41,651 nt of DNA from Acidiferrobacteraceae bacterium (GCA_002726415.1 PBSU01000038.1:3025-44675), one strand, 5' to 3'. Shown: positions 19,098 to 28,479, counted from the stretch's first letter. Numbers and translations are program-made. Notes: generated by a model not told the origin, from the sequence alone.

Positions 19098-19132
19098 CAG
19101 GCGTATTAACCCATACCACCTAAACTGTCACC

Positions 19133-19146
19133 TTGACCCAGATCAA
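19133..19146. promoter_or_regulatory. Candidate FNR/ANR-type box TTGACccagATCAA
   Basis: 9/10 match to TTGAT-N4-ATCAA within the dyad CTTGACCCAGATCAAG; about 42 nt from predicted TSS at 19097. Confidence 0.55.
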
Positions 19147-19196
19147 GATTGTGTTTTCTATAAATCGTCTGAGACTCTATCGACCGCCGGAAGGCT

Positions 19197-19532
19197 CTAG
19201 GGGTTGCTGGGCGTACATTGGGTGCTCTGGCGATCACGCTGGCTGTCATAACGCATTTCGCAAACGACCACAGCACCGGCTTTCTCCAATCGATATTCGG
19301 TAACAGCTACAACGCGCTGGAGCTCAGTATATGGAGCGATACCCGCGCGGGTCTCCTGCCTTTCGATCGTTTCTGCAATGCGCCAACCCTGTTGGGTCAG
19401 ATCATAAACCTCCTGTTCATCCAACTGCGCCCGACCGGCGGTCGGCCACAGGCCCCCAGCGAAAAACGTCACTGCCGCAACGATACTCCAGTATCGCAGC
19501 CAATTCAGCGATGAGGTCTGGTGCGCTATCAA
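19197..19532 (-). CDS. Small hypothetical secreted protein
   Basis: 111 aa with N-terminal hydrophobic signal-like segment; directly downstream of upp. Confidence 0.5.
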   Translation of the reverse strand: MIAHQTSSLNWLRYWSIVAAVTFFAGGLWPTAGRAQLDEQEVYDLTQQGWRIAETIERQETRAGIAPYTELQRVVAVTEYRLEKAGAVVVCEMRYDSQRDRQSTQCTPSNP

Positions 19533-19535
19533 ATC

Positions 19536-20168
19536 CTAACGAGTGCCATAAATCCGATCACCGGCATCACCCAACCCGGGCAGGATGTATCCATGGTCGT
19601 TAAGTTGTCGATCTAATGCAGCCGTGTAGACCGGTACATCCGGATGCGCTTCGCCAAACGCCGCCACGCCCTCAGGTGCTGCAAGCAGACAGACGAATTT
19701 GATTTTCCTGGGCCCATCTTGTTTCAGCCGGGTTATCGCGGCGCTTACCGAATTAGCGGTGGCCAACATGGGATCCACCACGATTGCTTCGCGCTCGCTG
19801 ATGTCATGGGGCACCTTGTAGTAATACTCGATAGCCTGCAAGGTATCCGGATCTCGATACAGGCCGATATGCCCTACCCGGGCCGATGGAATCAAGTCAA
19901 GCATGCCCTCGAGCAGGCCATTGCCCGCGCGCAGCACAGAGATAAAGCACAGCTTTTTGCCCGCGAGCATTGGTGCCTGCATCGTCTCCAGCGGGGTTTG
20001 GACTTCCCTTTGCTCAGTCGGCAAATCCCGGGTAACTTCGTATGCAAGCAACAATGCAATCTCACGCAACAGTTGTCGAAAATGCGCTGTGGGGCAGGTG
20101 TTATCACGCATCAAGGTGAGTTTGTGCTGCACCAGGGGGTGATCAACGATCGTGAATGATTTTTGCAT
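19536..20168 (-). CDS. upp: Uracil phosphoribosyltransferase
   Basis: [15 protein letters not shown] start, [19 protein letters not shown]-binding motif, [15 protein letters not shown]-terminus. Confidence 0.95.
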   Translation of the reverse strand: MQKSFTIVDHPLVQHKLTLMRDNTCPTAHFRQLLREIALLLAYEVTRDLPTEQREVQTPLETMQAPMLAGKKLCFISVLRAGNGLLEGMLDLIPSARVGHIGLYRDPDTLQAIEYYYKVPHDISEREAIVVDPMLATANSVSAAITRLKQDGPRKIKFVCLLAAPEGVAAFGEAHPDVPVYTAALDRQLNDHGYILPGLGDAGDRIYGTR

Positions 20169-20393
20169 AAATTTTCCCATTACATCCGATGTGCGGTGCG
20201 AGAAGCCAACAAATCGTCCTCAACCGGGCACCAGCCTAAAATTAAACGCTCCCTTACCATCACGACATTTTATGCCACGATCCCAGTGATTAACACCGCA
20301 CAGAGGCAAAGAATTGGTTGCCAGCCAAGCACCGTAAATTGATCGAGGTTCTGGCGAGTGAAATGCGCGGGATAATTGGGTCACAATACTGAA

Positions 20394-21002
20394 ATGAGCC
20401 CGCAGCATAGCAACGCGCAAGACTTGGAGCCTAAAAAGCGCATCGTACTGACTGGAAGCGAATGCACCGGTAAAACACGGCTTGTCCAAGCCCTGGCTGA
20501 GCATTTTGGCTGCCCTTGCTCACAAGAGGCGGCGCGGGCCTATCTCGACAAGAAAGGGGCGCCACTGAATCGACAAGACATCGAGCCCATTGCCCGCCAA
20601 CAGATCGCTCTGGAAGATACTGCCGCTAGCCAGCCAGGATCACTGGTGATTCATGACACGGACCTGCTCTCCACCATGATTTACGCCCAGCATTATTATC
20701 ATTATTGTCCAGACTGGATCATCGAGACAGCGCAATCGCGGGCACGGGGGTTGTACCTGTTGTGTGATTCTGATCTGCCTTGGATTCCGGATGGGCTCCA
20801 GCGCGATCAGGGATTACACCACCAGCGCTCACAGATCCAGGCATTGTTCGTCACTGTATTGAGAAAAACGGGTCAACACTGGTTGACCATCGGTGGTCTG
20901 GGTCAGGTGCGAACCCTATCTGCCATAGCAACGATCGAAAACTTTCTCGACAGTGCGATCTCGACCCACAGCAATATTGACAGTCAGTCGAGAGATAATT
21001 AA
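20394..21002 (+). CDS. NadR/Ttd14-like AAA ATPase (AAA_28-type)
   Basis: VLTGSECTGKTRLVQALAEHFGCPCSQEAARAYL P-loop and family context. Confidence 0.8.
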   Translation: MSPQHSNAQDLEPKKRIVLTGSECTGKTRLVQALAEHFGCPCSQEAARAYLDKKGAPLNRQDIEPIARQQIALEDTAASQPGSLVIHDTDLLSTMIYAQHYYHYCPDWIIETAQSRARGLYLLCDSDLPWIPDGLQRDQGLHHQRSQIQALFVTVLRKTGQHWLTIGGLGQVRTLSAIATIENFLDSAISTHSNIDSQSRDN

Positions 21003-21012
21003 ATTCTCCTTG

Positions 21013-21099
21013 TTATCCGACGGGGCGTTCGGCAGAGGCCGGGCTGAGAAGAACCCGTTGAACCTGAACCGGATCATACCGGCGGAGGAATTCGGATAA
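21013..21099 (+). promoter_or_regulatory. TPP riboswitch (thi-box)
   Basis: ggctgagaagaacccgttgaacctgaaccggatcataccggcggaggaa; P1 ttatccga/tcggataa. Confidence 0.95.
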
Positions 21100-21119
21100 T
21101 GGTCTTAGCACCCCTCCGC

Positions 21120-21135
21120 CCTTCAGTTCCGAAGG
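21120..21135 (+). promoter_or_regulatory. SD-sequestering hairpin of the TPP riboswitch expression platform
   Basis: CCTTC/GAAGG stem covering the SD gaaggag of thiB; ggcggagg (21081-21088) is complementary to cctccgcc (21113-21120). Confidence 0.6.
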
Positions 21136-21144
21136 AGCGTTAGC

Positions 21145-22155
21145 ATGATATTCCTGAGAAAACTAGCAGGCCTTGCCGCCAGCCTGCCCATTCTTGTCCT
21201 CCCGACTGCGCAGGCAGCAGTACCTCAACTTACCGTCTACACCTATGCCTCGTTTGTATCCGAATGGGGGCCTGGCCCACTCATTGAGCAAGCGTTCGAA
21301 AAGCATTGCAACTGCGATTTAAAGTTTGTTGGACTCGAAGATGGTGGCGCATTGCTCAGCCGGTTAAAACTCGAAGGCAAGCGTACTGCGGCCGATGTTA
21401 TTCTGGGGTTGGATACCGCTCTTACTGGCGAGGCAGAGCAAACCGGACTGCTGCAAGAACATAACATCACCCTTGGGTCTATTAATCTCGCCCTACCCTG
21501 GTCCGATCTGCTTTTCGTGCCCTACGATTTTGGCTACTTCGGTTTTGTCTACGATAGCGAAACACTACCTACTCCCCCGGGCAGCCTCGAGGAGTTGGTC
21601 CATGATCGTGACGGCCCGCGTATTATCATCCAGGACCCTCGCACCAGTACGCCGGGATTGGGATTGCTTTTGTGGATGCGAAAAGTATTCGGCACCGACG
21701 ACCAGGCTGCCTGGACTGCCCTGGCACCTAGAATCGTGACGGTGACTAAAGGATGGTCGGAAGCCTACGGCCTCTTTCTAAAGGGCGAGGCACCCATGGT
21801 CCTGAGTTACACCACCTCTCCTGCTTACCATCGACAGGTTGAGCAGAACAATCGATACCAGGTCGCGATGTTTTCAGAAGGGCATTATCGTCAAGTCGAA
21901 GTCGCGGCACGCCTGAGCACTTCATCTGAGCCGCAGCTAGCCCAGAACTTTCTGCGCTTTCTGCTGTCTGACACGGTACAGAACATCCTGCCCACGACTA
22001 ACTGGATGTTGCCATCAGTACGCACCGGGCAAGGCCTGCCGGACGCCTTTCGGGATGAAGAAGTACCTGAGCGCATGCTGCAGTTTGATTCCCTTGAGGT
22101 ACGTGATCAACGCAAACAATGGATAAGTCGCTGGCTTATTGCGCTCTCACGTTGA
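21145..22155 (+). CDS. thiB: Thiamine ABC transporter substrate-binding protein
   Basis: ThiB-like LTVYTYASF...ADVILGLDTALTGEA...PYDFGYFGFVYD; behind TPP riboswitch. Confidence 0.93.
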   Translation: MIFLRKLAGLAASLPILVLPTAQAAVPQLTVYTYASFVSEWGPGPLIEQAFEKHCNCDLKFVGLEDGGALLSRLKLEGKRTAADVILGLDTALTGEAEQTGLLQEHNITLGSINLALPWSDLLFVPYDFGYFGFVYDSETLPTPPGSLEELVHDRDGPRIIIQDPRTSTPGLGLLLWMRKVFGTDDQAAWTALAPRIVTVTKGWSEAYGLFLKGEAPMVLSYTTSPAYHRQVEQNNRYQVAMFSEGHYRQVEVAARLSTSSEPQLAQNFLRFLLSDTVQNILPTTNWMLPSVRTGQGLPDAFRDEEVPERMLQFDSLEVRDQRKQWISRWLIALSR

Positions 22156-23765
22156 GGCGGCCACCGGCAATGCGGCTCAGCGCACTGTGGCCGGGAGGTT
22201 TCGCTGTATTTTTTCTAGTCGCCGTAGTTGGGGGCTCCCTACTTACGGTGGTGCTGCAGTTTCGTGACAGCAACCTCGTCGAAGTGCTGAGTGATACCTA
22301 CCTGCATTCGGTAATTCGTTTCACCCTGTGGCAGGCTATGTTATCGACACTGCTGAGTGTTGGGCTTGCGTTACCAGTAGCTCGGGCCTACGCGCGGCAA
22401 TCACATTTTTTTGGCCGACATACGCTGGTCATGCTCATGGGTCTACCAGTGGTTATGCCGGTGATTGTGGCAGTTCTGGGCATCGTTTCTATCTACGGCC
22501 ACAACGGTGTGATCAATCAACTGCTGAGGGTAACGGGCGTGGCCCCTGCTTTCAATATTTACGGTCTGAGTGGAATACTGCTGGCGCATGTCTTTTTTAA
22601 TCTGCCGCTGGCGGTGCGCTTGCTGCTACCGGCGTGGGAACAGATTCCAGGCGAAAGCTGGCGCCTCGCTAATACCCTGGGCATGTCAAGCAGTCAGTTG
22701 TTCCGATTCATTGAGTGGCCATCCCTCACCAGTTTTTTACCCGGCACGTTGGTTATTATTTTCTTGCTTTGCTTCACCAGCTTCGCGGTCGTACTGACAC
22801 TGGGTGGCGGCCCAAATGCGACTACCGTTGAAGTGGCGATTTACCAAACGCTACGTTTTGACTTCGACCCCGCCCGGGCGACACTTCTCGCATTGATCCA
22901 ACTGGCTTTATGTGCAACGATCGCACTGGCCATGATCCGCTGGTTGCGCGCCCTGCCGATCAGCCAGGGTCTGCAACTCCAGACAAAAGACCGGCCTGAT
23001 TGCCAAGCGCTAACCTATCGGATACAAGATGCCGTGCTGATCGTAGCCAGCACACTATTCATTGGCCTACCCATCGCAGCCATTGTCGTTGCCGGACTGC
23101 AAGGGCCGATCTTAGGGGTCATTCTGGATCCCGTGCTGTGGCAGGCGACCGGGCGCAGCCTCGGCATTGCGCTACTCGCTACATCGCTTGCCAGCCTGGT
23201 GGCATTGGGGCTGGCAATGACAGCGCGGCGACTGGTGCTCGAATACCGAAAACCCCAAGCGACCGACATAGCACTATGGGTGGGCTCTTTAACGCTTGCT
23301 GTCCCGCCTATGGTGATCGGCACAGGATTGTTTCTTTGGGTATTAATGACAGATATGCCGCAGATGACGACCCTGCTGCTTATTGCCCTGGTCAACGCGT
23401 TGATGGTGCTCCCGTATGCACTTCGCAGTATCGCACCTGTTCTGATCAACTCAGGTCGCCACTATCATAGACTGTGCCAGCAGTTAGGCCTTGAGGGCTG
23501 GATGCGATTTCGCCTTATTGACTGGCCTGCGATTCGCAGGCCTGTCGCATTTGCCGCTGGACTGGGTGGGGCACTGTCATTCGGCGATATGGGCGTGGCA
23601 GCCCTTTTCGACACCAGCGGTGCGATTACGTTACCGGTAATGCTCTACTACAGAATGAGCGCCTATCGTTTCGATGAAGCCGCCGTTACCGCATTGGTGC
23701 TGGTTTTGATCAGCGTCTTGGTCTTCTGGCTACTTAACCGAACTCTGGGACGATGGCCTTCCTGA
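22119..23765 (+). CDS. thiP: Thiamine ABC transporter permease
   Basis: Two fused permease domains (548 aa), between thiB and thiQ; start may be 22170. Confidence 0.92.
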   Translation: MDKSLAYCALTLRRPPAMRLSALWPGGFAVFFLVAVVGGSLLTVVLQFRDSNLVEVLSDTYLHSVIRFTLWQAMLSTLLSVGLALPVARAYARQSHFFGRHTLVMLMGLPVVMPVIVAVLGIVSIYGHNGVINQLLRVTGVAPAFNIYGLSGILLAHVFFNLPLAVRLLLPAWEQIPGESWRLANTLGMSSSQLFRFIEWPSLTSFLPGTLVIIFLLCFTSFAVVLTLGGGPNATTVEVAIYQTLRFDFDPARATLLALIQLALCATIALAMIRWLRALPISQGLQLQTKDRPDCQALTYRIQDAVLIVASTLFIGLPIAAIVVAGLQGPILGVILDPVLWQATGRSLGIALLATSLASLVALGLAMTARRLVLEYRKPQATDIALWVGSLTLAVPPMVIGTGLFLWVLMTDMPQMTTLLLIALVNALMVLPYALRSIAPVLINSGRHYHRLCQQLGLEGWMRFRLIDWPAIRRPVAFAAGLGGALSFGDMGVAALFDTSGAITLPVMLYYRMSAYRFDEAAVTALVLVLISVLVFWLLNRTLGRWPS

Positions 23766-24469
23766 CGCTGGAGCAGATCACGTTTGCCCTGGGTGACTGG
23801 CAGTTGCGCGCATCTGTGCAGGTACCCCAAGGCCATTGTGTCGCTCTTATTGGGGCCAGCGGCGCGGGAAAATCGACACTGCTCTCCCTGATAGCCGGGT
23901 TTGAAACGCCCGATCGCGGGCAGATTCTAGTCAATGATGTGGACATCAGTTCTTTCGCACCATCACAACGGCCCGTCACCATGATGTTTCAAGAGCACAA
24001 TCTGTTTGCGCATCTCAGCCTTTACGACAATATTGCGCTGGGCTGTCATCCCGGCCTTAAGTTGACCGCAACAGATCGTGACACCATTGACCGAGCACTG
24101 GCCGCCACCGGTTTGAGCGAACTCAGTTCCCGGCGACCCGCGGATGTTTCCGGTGGCGAACGTCAACGAGCGGCTCTGGCCCGGTGCCTGTGCCAGAAAA
24201 GACCAGTGCTGCTGCTGGATGAGCCTTTCGCCAGCCTGGATCCCCGCTTGCGTCAGCAGATGCACGAACTGGTAGACCAACTTCGCCGGGCCCATGGGTT
24301 AACGGTGATTGTGGTCAGTCATTTACCGCATGAAGTGGCCCGCATCGCAGACGAGGTTATCTTCATGCATGAGGGGTCAGTCAAAGAACAAGGCCCCGTC
24401 GATATTACCCTGGGAGACCCACAAAGCCCTGAACTGCGCGATTACCTGCAATTCACGGGTGGCGAGTAG
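23753..24469 (+). CDS. thiQ: Thiamine ABC transporter ATP-binding protein
   Basis: GASGAGKST Walker A, VSGGERQRAALARCL signature, overlap with thiP. Confidence 0.93.
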   Translation: MAFLTLEQITFALGDWQLRASVQVPQGHCVALIGASGAGKSTLLSLIAGFETPDRGQILVNDVDISSFAPSQRPVTMMFQEHNLFAHLSLYDNIALGCHPGLKLTATDRDTIDRALAATGLSELSSRRPADVSGGERQRAALARCLCQKRPVLLLDEPFASLDPRLRQQMHELVDQLRRAHGLTVIVVSHLPHEVARIADEVIFMHEGSVKEQGPVDITLGDPQSPELRDYLQFTGGE

Positions 24470-24502
24470 TATCCTCGCCAGAATGACTGGGAGAAAAAAG
24501 AC

Positions 24503-25048
24503 ATGCGGGCTTTCGCTTCTTTCCTGGCTACGGTGCTGTTCGCTACATCGCCGAACACCGTTGCTCAATCGCCATGCCCAATGAACCTCGATTTCACCAA
24601 GCGCTATCTCGCCAGTGAACAATCCGTGCGCCTGTGCGATGTGTATGCGGGCAAGGTATTGTTAATCGTCAATACCGCCAGTTATTGTGGGTTCACGCCA
24701 CAGTTCCAGGGGCTGGAGTCCCTGTACGAAAAATATGCCGAAAAGGGCTTCGTCGTGCTGGGTTTTCCCTCCAATGATTTTTTTCAGGATCCCCGATCTG
24801 AGGAGAAGGTCCGGGAATTCTGCGACCTGACATACAGTGTCAAATTTCCGATGTTTGAAAAATCCCATGTCGCCAAGCGCAAAGCCGAACCGCTCTTTCA
24901 GGCGTTGGGTCAGGAGGCGGGCCGATTCCCAAAATGGAACTTTCACAAGTATCTGCTTGACCGAGAAGGCAAGGTCGTGGGGAGTTTCGGATCTACCATC
25001 ACGCCGAACCACGTTGACCTGATAAGCAAGATCGAATCACTTTTGTGA
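24503..25048 (+). CDS. Glutathione peroxidase family protein (Cys-type)
   Basis: IVNTASYCGFTPQFQGLESLYEKY, WNFHKYLLDREGKVV; signal-like N-terminus. Confidence 0.92.
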   Translation: MRAFASFLATVLFATSPNTVAQSPCPMNLDFTKRYLASEQSVRLCDVYAGKVLLIVNTASYCGFTPQFQGLESLYEKYAEKGFVVLGFPSNDFFQDPRSEEKVREFCDLTYSVKFPMFEKSHVAKRKAEPLFQALGQEAGRFPKWNFHKYLLDREGKVVGSFGSTITPNHVDLISKIESLL

Positions 25049-25094
25049 CAGCCTGAGCTGACCCTTATACCCAGGACGGACATGGCCCTTTCTG

Positions 25095-25943
25095 ATGAAT
25101 TCTGATAACCGGGAGCGCCGTGCCGTATTCACGGACTTGGACGGCACGCTGCTTGGCCCGGATCACACGCTATCCACGCGCGACCGGAAAACGCTGGAAG
25201 ACCTCGGTCGGCTGCAGATACAGCGTATTGTCGTGACAGGCCGGTCACTGTTCTCATGCAATCGTGTGCTTGATACCGAGTTTCCAATAGACCTGCTGGT
25301 TACCTCCTCGGGCGCAGGGATATTTTCCTACCAGCCCAAAACACTGCTACAGCAGTTCGGCCTGGAATGCATTGAGATTAGCCAGGCAATGGAGGTTCTT
25401 GAGGATCTGCAGTTGGATTTCATGGTGCACGAACCGCTACCCGATAACCATCATTTCAGATGGAAACGCTTCGGCCAGCACAATGCTGACTTTGACCGGC
25501 GCCTATCGCTATATGCTGGCTGCCACCAGATTCTGCCACCAGCGCAAGAGGTGAAATCCGGGGCGACACAACTGCTCGCTATTGTGCCATCGGCAGATTC
25601 GAAAAATTTACACGATACCCTTAGCACCCGTCTGCCGGACCTGAACGTGCTGCGAACGACCTCACCACTGGATCACAGCTCTACCTGGTACGAGATCTTT
25701 CCCCGATCGGTTTGCAAATCCCATGCGGCCGAATGGATTTGTGGGTACTTAGACCTCGACGTCAAGACTGCACTCGCAATCGGTAATGATTACAATGACC
25801 TCGACATGTTGCGTTGGGCAGGGAGTGCTTACGTCGTCGCCAACGCGCCGAGCGATCTTACCCAGGAGTTTCAGACAGTAGCGCACCACAGCGAAGCGGG
25901 CTTCAGCGATGCCGTCTCCACCTGGCTATCCAGTTTCAGCTGA
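25095..25943 (+). CDS. HAD-superfamily (Cof/sucrose-phosphatase-like) hydrolase
   Basis: VFTDLDGTLLGPDHTLS and AIGNDYNDLDMLRWAG motifs. Confidence 0.9.
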   Translation: MNSDNRERRAVFTDLDGTLLGPDHTLSTRDRKTLEDLGRLQIQRIVVTGRSLFSCNRVLDTEFPIDLLVTSSGAGIFSYQPKTLLQQFGLECIEISQAMEVLEDLQLDFMVHEPLPDNHHFRWKRFGQHNADFDRRLSLYAGCHQILPPAQEVKSGATQLLAIVPSADSKNLHDTLSTRLPDLNVLRTTSPLDHSSTWYEIFPRSVCKSHAAEWICGYLDLDVKTALAIGNDYNDLDMLRWAGSAYVVANAPSDLTQEFQTVAHHSEAGFSDAVSTWLSSFS

Positions 25944-25959
25944 CAAAGCCGCGCGAGCA

Positions 25960-26727
25960 CTACCAGAGTAACTGACCGGCTACAAATGCCGCGGCAAGGG
26001 GTGTCGCAGGGGCATCGAGGAAACGCTCGACAGGGCTGTGCTCAACGAGTCGACCGCCATGCAAGAACAGTACCTCGCTGGCAATGCGTCGAACCTGGCC
26101 CAGATCATGGGACACCATAACGATGCGAACCCCTTCGCTATCAATGCGGGTAATCACCTCCTCAACTGCCCGTGTCGCTGCTGGGTCCAGGTGAGCGGTA
26201 GGCTCATCCAAAAATAACACGCGAGGCTCCAAAGCCCACGCTCGTGCGAGCGCCAGGCGCTGCTGTTCACCCCCTGAAAGCACCCGTGCGTTGCGCTGGG
26301 CAAGCTCTGATAACCCGGCTTTCTTCAGCGCCGCCATGGCCTTCGGGCGGCGCTCACTGTGCGGGCAATCTCGCGCCGCCAAAGCATGCTCCACATTCGC
26401 CAGCACTGACCGACGTAACAGGACTGGGCGTTGGAACACCATCGCCTGGGTACGACGCTGCTCATCTGCCGAGCCACGTGCCCAGGAAATCTCACCGTGG
26501 GAAGGCTTAATCAGGCCGTGACAAAGACGCAACAGCAAGCTCTTGCCCGCCCCGTTTGGCCCAACAACACAAGTACGCCCACCGGGTTCCAGCGTAAAAC
26601 TCACATCAGCAAGCAGCGGCCGTCCCGCCACATCAAACCCCAACGAACTCACCCGTAGCGGGAGCAACTCAAGGCCAGAATCCACTGCACACACGGCAGT
26701 CGTCTCAGATACTGGGGATACCTTCAT
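25960..26727 (-). CDS. ABC transporter ATP-binding protein, tungstate/phosphate-type (TupC-like), orphan
   Basis: GPNGAGKSLLLR, LSGGEQQRLALARA; no adjacent intact permease or binding protein. Confidence 0.85.
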   Translation of the reverse strand: MKVSPVSETTAVCAVDSGLELLPLRVSSLGFDVAGRPLLADVSFTLEPGGRTCVVGPNGAGKSLLLRLCHGLIKPSHGEISWARGSADEQRRTQAMVFQRPVLLRRSVLANVEHALAARDCPHSERRPKAMAALKKAGLSELAQRNARVLSGGEQQRLALARAWALEPRVLFLDEPTAHLDPAATRAVEEVITRIDSEGVRIVMVSHDLGQVRRIASEVLFLHGGRLVEHSPVERFLDAPATPLAAAFVAGQLLW

Positions 26728-26975
26728 TGTAGGCCCTGGGAGTTGATAATCCGTTGCATGAGATTATGGGCGTGCCAGCCCGCCAGCACAAAGCCTGTCA
26801 TTTCCCTGGCTTTAGGGGCGCTGTCGAACTCAGGCTCTGGGTCAACTGTGGTGATACCTTGGGCAATAGAGGAGTCAGCAGGCTGTACCGAGGCCTCAGG
26901 CAACGTGAAATTCACGTAATGAGTTTTGGGCGCAGTTGCAGTTATAGTTCTTGTAATCCCCTTTGGCAGAAACAC
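26724..26975 (-). pseudogene. Short ORF coupled (ATGA) to the ABC ATPase; possible remnant of the cognate permease 3' end
   Basis: GTG-started 83 aa ORF whose TGA overlaps the ATPase ATG; LPKGITRTITATA and FVLAGWHAHNLMQRIIN weakly resemble TupB-type C-termini. Confidence 0.25.
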
Positions 26976-26981
26976 CCCCTC

Positions 26982-28463
26982 ATGCGTAAAGTCCTGGTAC
27001 TCATCGTGCTGTTAGCGGCCGTGATGGGCGGAAGCTGGTTTTTTCGGGCGGGCCTCAAGGATCCGGCCCCCCAATGGCAGCTTGCCCAGATCGAACTGGG
27101 CACCATAGAAGAGGCGGTATCTGCAACCGGGCGGGTTGATCCGGTCATGACAGTGGATATTAGCTCGCAGGTATCTGGTCAGGTGGCCAAGGTGCTGGTC
27201 GATTTCAACTCCAAGGTCGCAGCTGGAGAAATTCTGGCCCGCATTGATCCGGCCCCTTTTGAGGCGCGGGTCCAGATTGCCCGGGCTGACCTCAAATTTG
27301 CCCAGGCCAATGTGGCCATGCAAAGGGCGGTTGAGGATGAACTGAAGGCTGAGCGCAGCGGTGCCCAAGCAGCACTCGATGAATTGGAGGAGAACCTTAA
27401 GCGTCAGCGCGCTCTGCTTGACCGCAAGGTCGTTTCCGAGAGTATTGTTGGCAGTGCGCTGGCTCAGCGCGATCAAGCCCGGGCACGGCTGGAGAGTATT
27501 CAGGCCCGGCTGGTAAAACAGCGGGCCCAGGTGCGCTCCGCAGAAGCTCAGGTGGAATCCCGTTTGGGCGGCCTGCGTGAGCGCGAGCTCGACCTGAGTT
27601 ATACCATCATCCAGTCACCGGTCGAGGGCATTGTGATCAATCGCGATGTAGATGTTGGCCAGACCGTTGCGGCCAGTCTTCAGGCCCCGGTTCTGTTCAC
27701 CCTCGCCCAGGATCTACAACAGGTACAGATAGAAGTCAGTGTTGATGAAGCCGATATTGGCCGGGTTCACAATGAGCAGCGGGTGCGTTTCACCGTAGAT
27801 GCCTACCCCGACCGGCACTTCAGCGGCCAAGTCTCCCAGGTGCGCAAAGCGCCCCAGATCGATTCTGGCGTGGTGACCTACCGGGTGATGGTTGCGACTC
27901 ACAACGATGATGAAGCGCTGCTGCCGGGCATGACCGCAACGGTGGAGATTATTGTGGGCCGACATGAGAATGTTTTGAGAGTGCCAGAGGCGGCGCTGCG
28001 GTTCAGGCCCAGGGGAGTATCTGATGCTTCCAGTGCCGGGCCAGGCCACGGTCGCCAACGCAGTGCCGCGCGGTTGGAGAAACTCTCTGCCACATTGGAT
28101 CTCAGTGATGACCAGCAGGCCGCCGCCAAGGCAATCTTTCGCGAAATAGGTGCATCCATGCGTGCCCTGCACGAATCCACTATGGATGAAAACGCGAGGC
28201 GCGATGGCCGAAATCAGATACGCAGTCAGGCCGTTACCCGCATCGAGGCACTGCTCAACCAGCAGCAAAAAATGCGCTACCAACAGATGCGGGCAGAATC
28301 GGCAGGCCAAACTCAGCGTCGCGGTACCCTGTGGCGCCCGGACGGTCCCACCGCAGTATCAGTGGCCATCGGGCTTTCCGACGGCAGTTACTCTGAAGTG
28401 AGCAACGACAACCTGACCGCCGGTGATGTGGTGATTATCGGCCAAAGGCATATTTCACGCTGA
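26982..28463 (+). CDS. MacA/HlyD-family periplasmic adaptor with Spy/CpxP-like insertion
   Basis: GTIEEAVSATGRVDPVMTVDISSQVSGQVAKVLVDFNSKVAAG; extra helical segment LEKLSATLDLSDDQQAAAKAIFREI...EALLNQQQKMRYQQMRAE. Confidence 0.88.
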   Translation: MRKVLVLIVLLAAVMGGSWFFRAGLKDPAPQWQLAQIELGTIEEAVSATGRVDPVMTVDISSQVSGQVAKVLVDFNSKVAAGEILARIDPAPFEARVQIARADLKFAQANVAMQRAVEDELKAERSGAQAALDELEENLKRQRALLDRKVVSESIVGSALAQRDQARARLESIQARLVKQRAQVRSAEAQVESRLGGLRERELDLSYTIIQSPVEGIVINRDVDVGQTVAASLQAPVLFTLAQDLQQVQIEVSVDEADIGRVHNEQRVRFTVDAYPDRHFSGQVSQVRKAPQIDSGVVTYRVMVATHNDDEALLPGMTATVEIIVGRHENVLRVPEAALRFRPRGVSDASSAGPGHGRQRSAARLEKLSATLDLSDDQQAAAKAIFREIGASMRALHESTMDENARRDGRNQIRSQAVTRIEALLNQQQKMRYQQMRAESAGQTQRRGTLWRPDGPTAVSVAIGLSDGSYSEVSNDNLTAGDVVIIGQRHISR

Positions 28464-28479
28464 CCTGCAGCCCCCTTTC

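Noticed and set aside
19086-19109. Plus-strand GGAGGAG followed by ATGCAGGCGTATTAA (MQAY*)
   Set aside because: Looks like an SD plus a 4-codon ORF, but no plus-strand gene follows and the T-tract and promoter geometry favour a minus-strand RNA; kept only as an alternative explanation.
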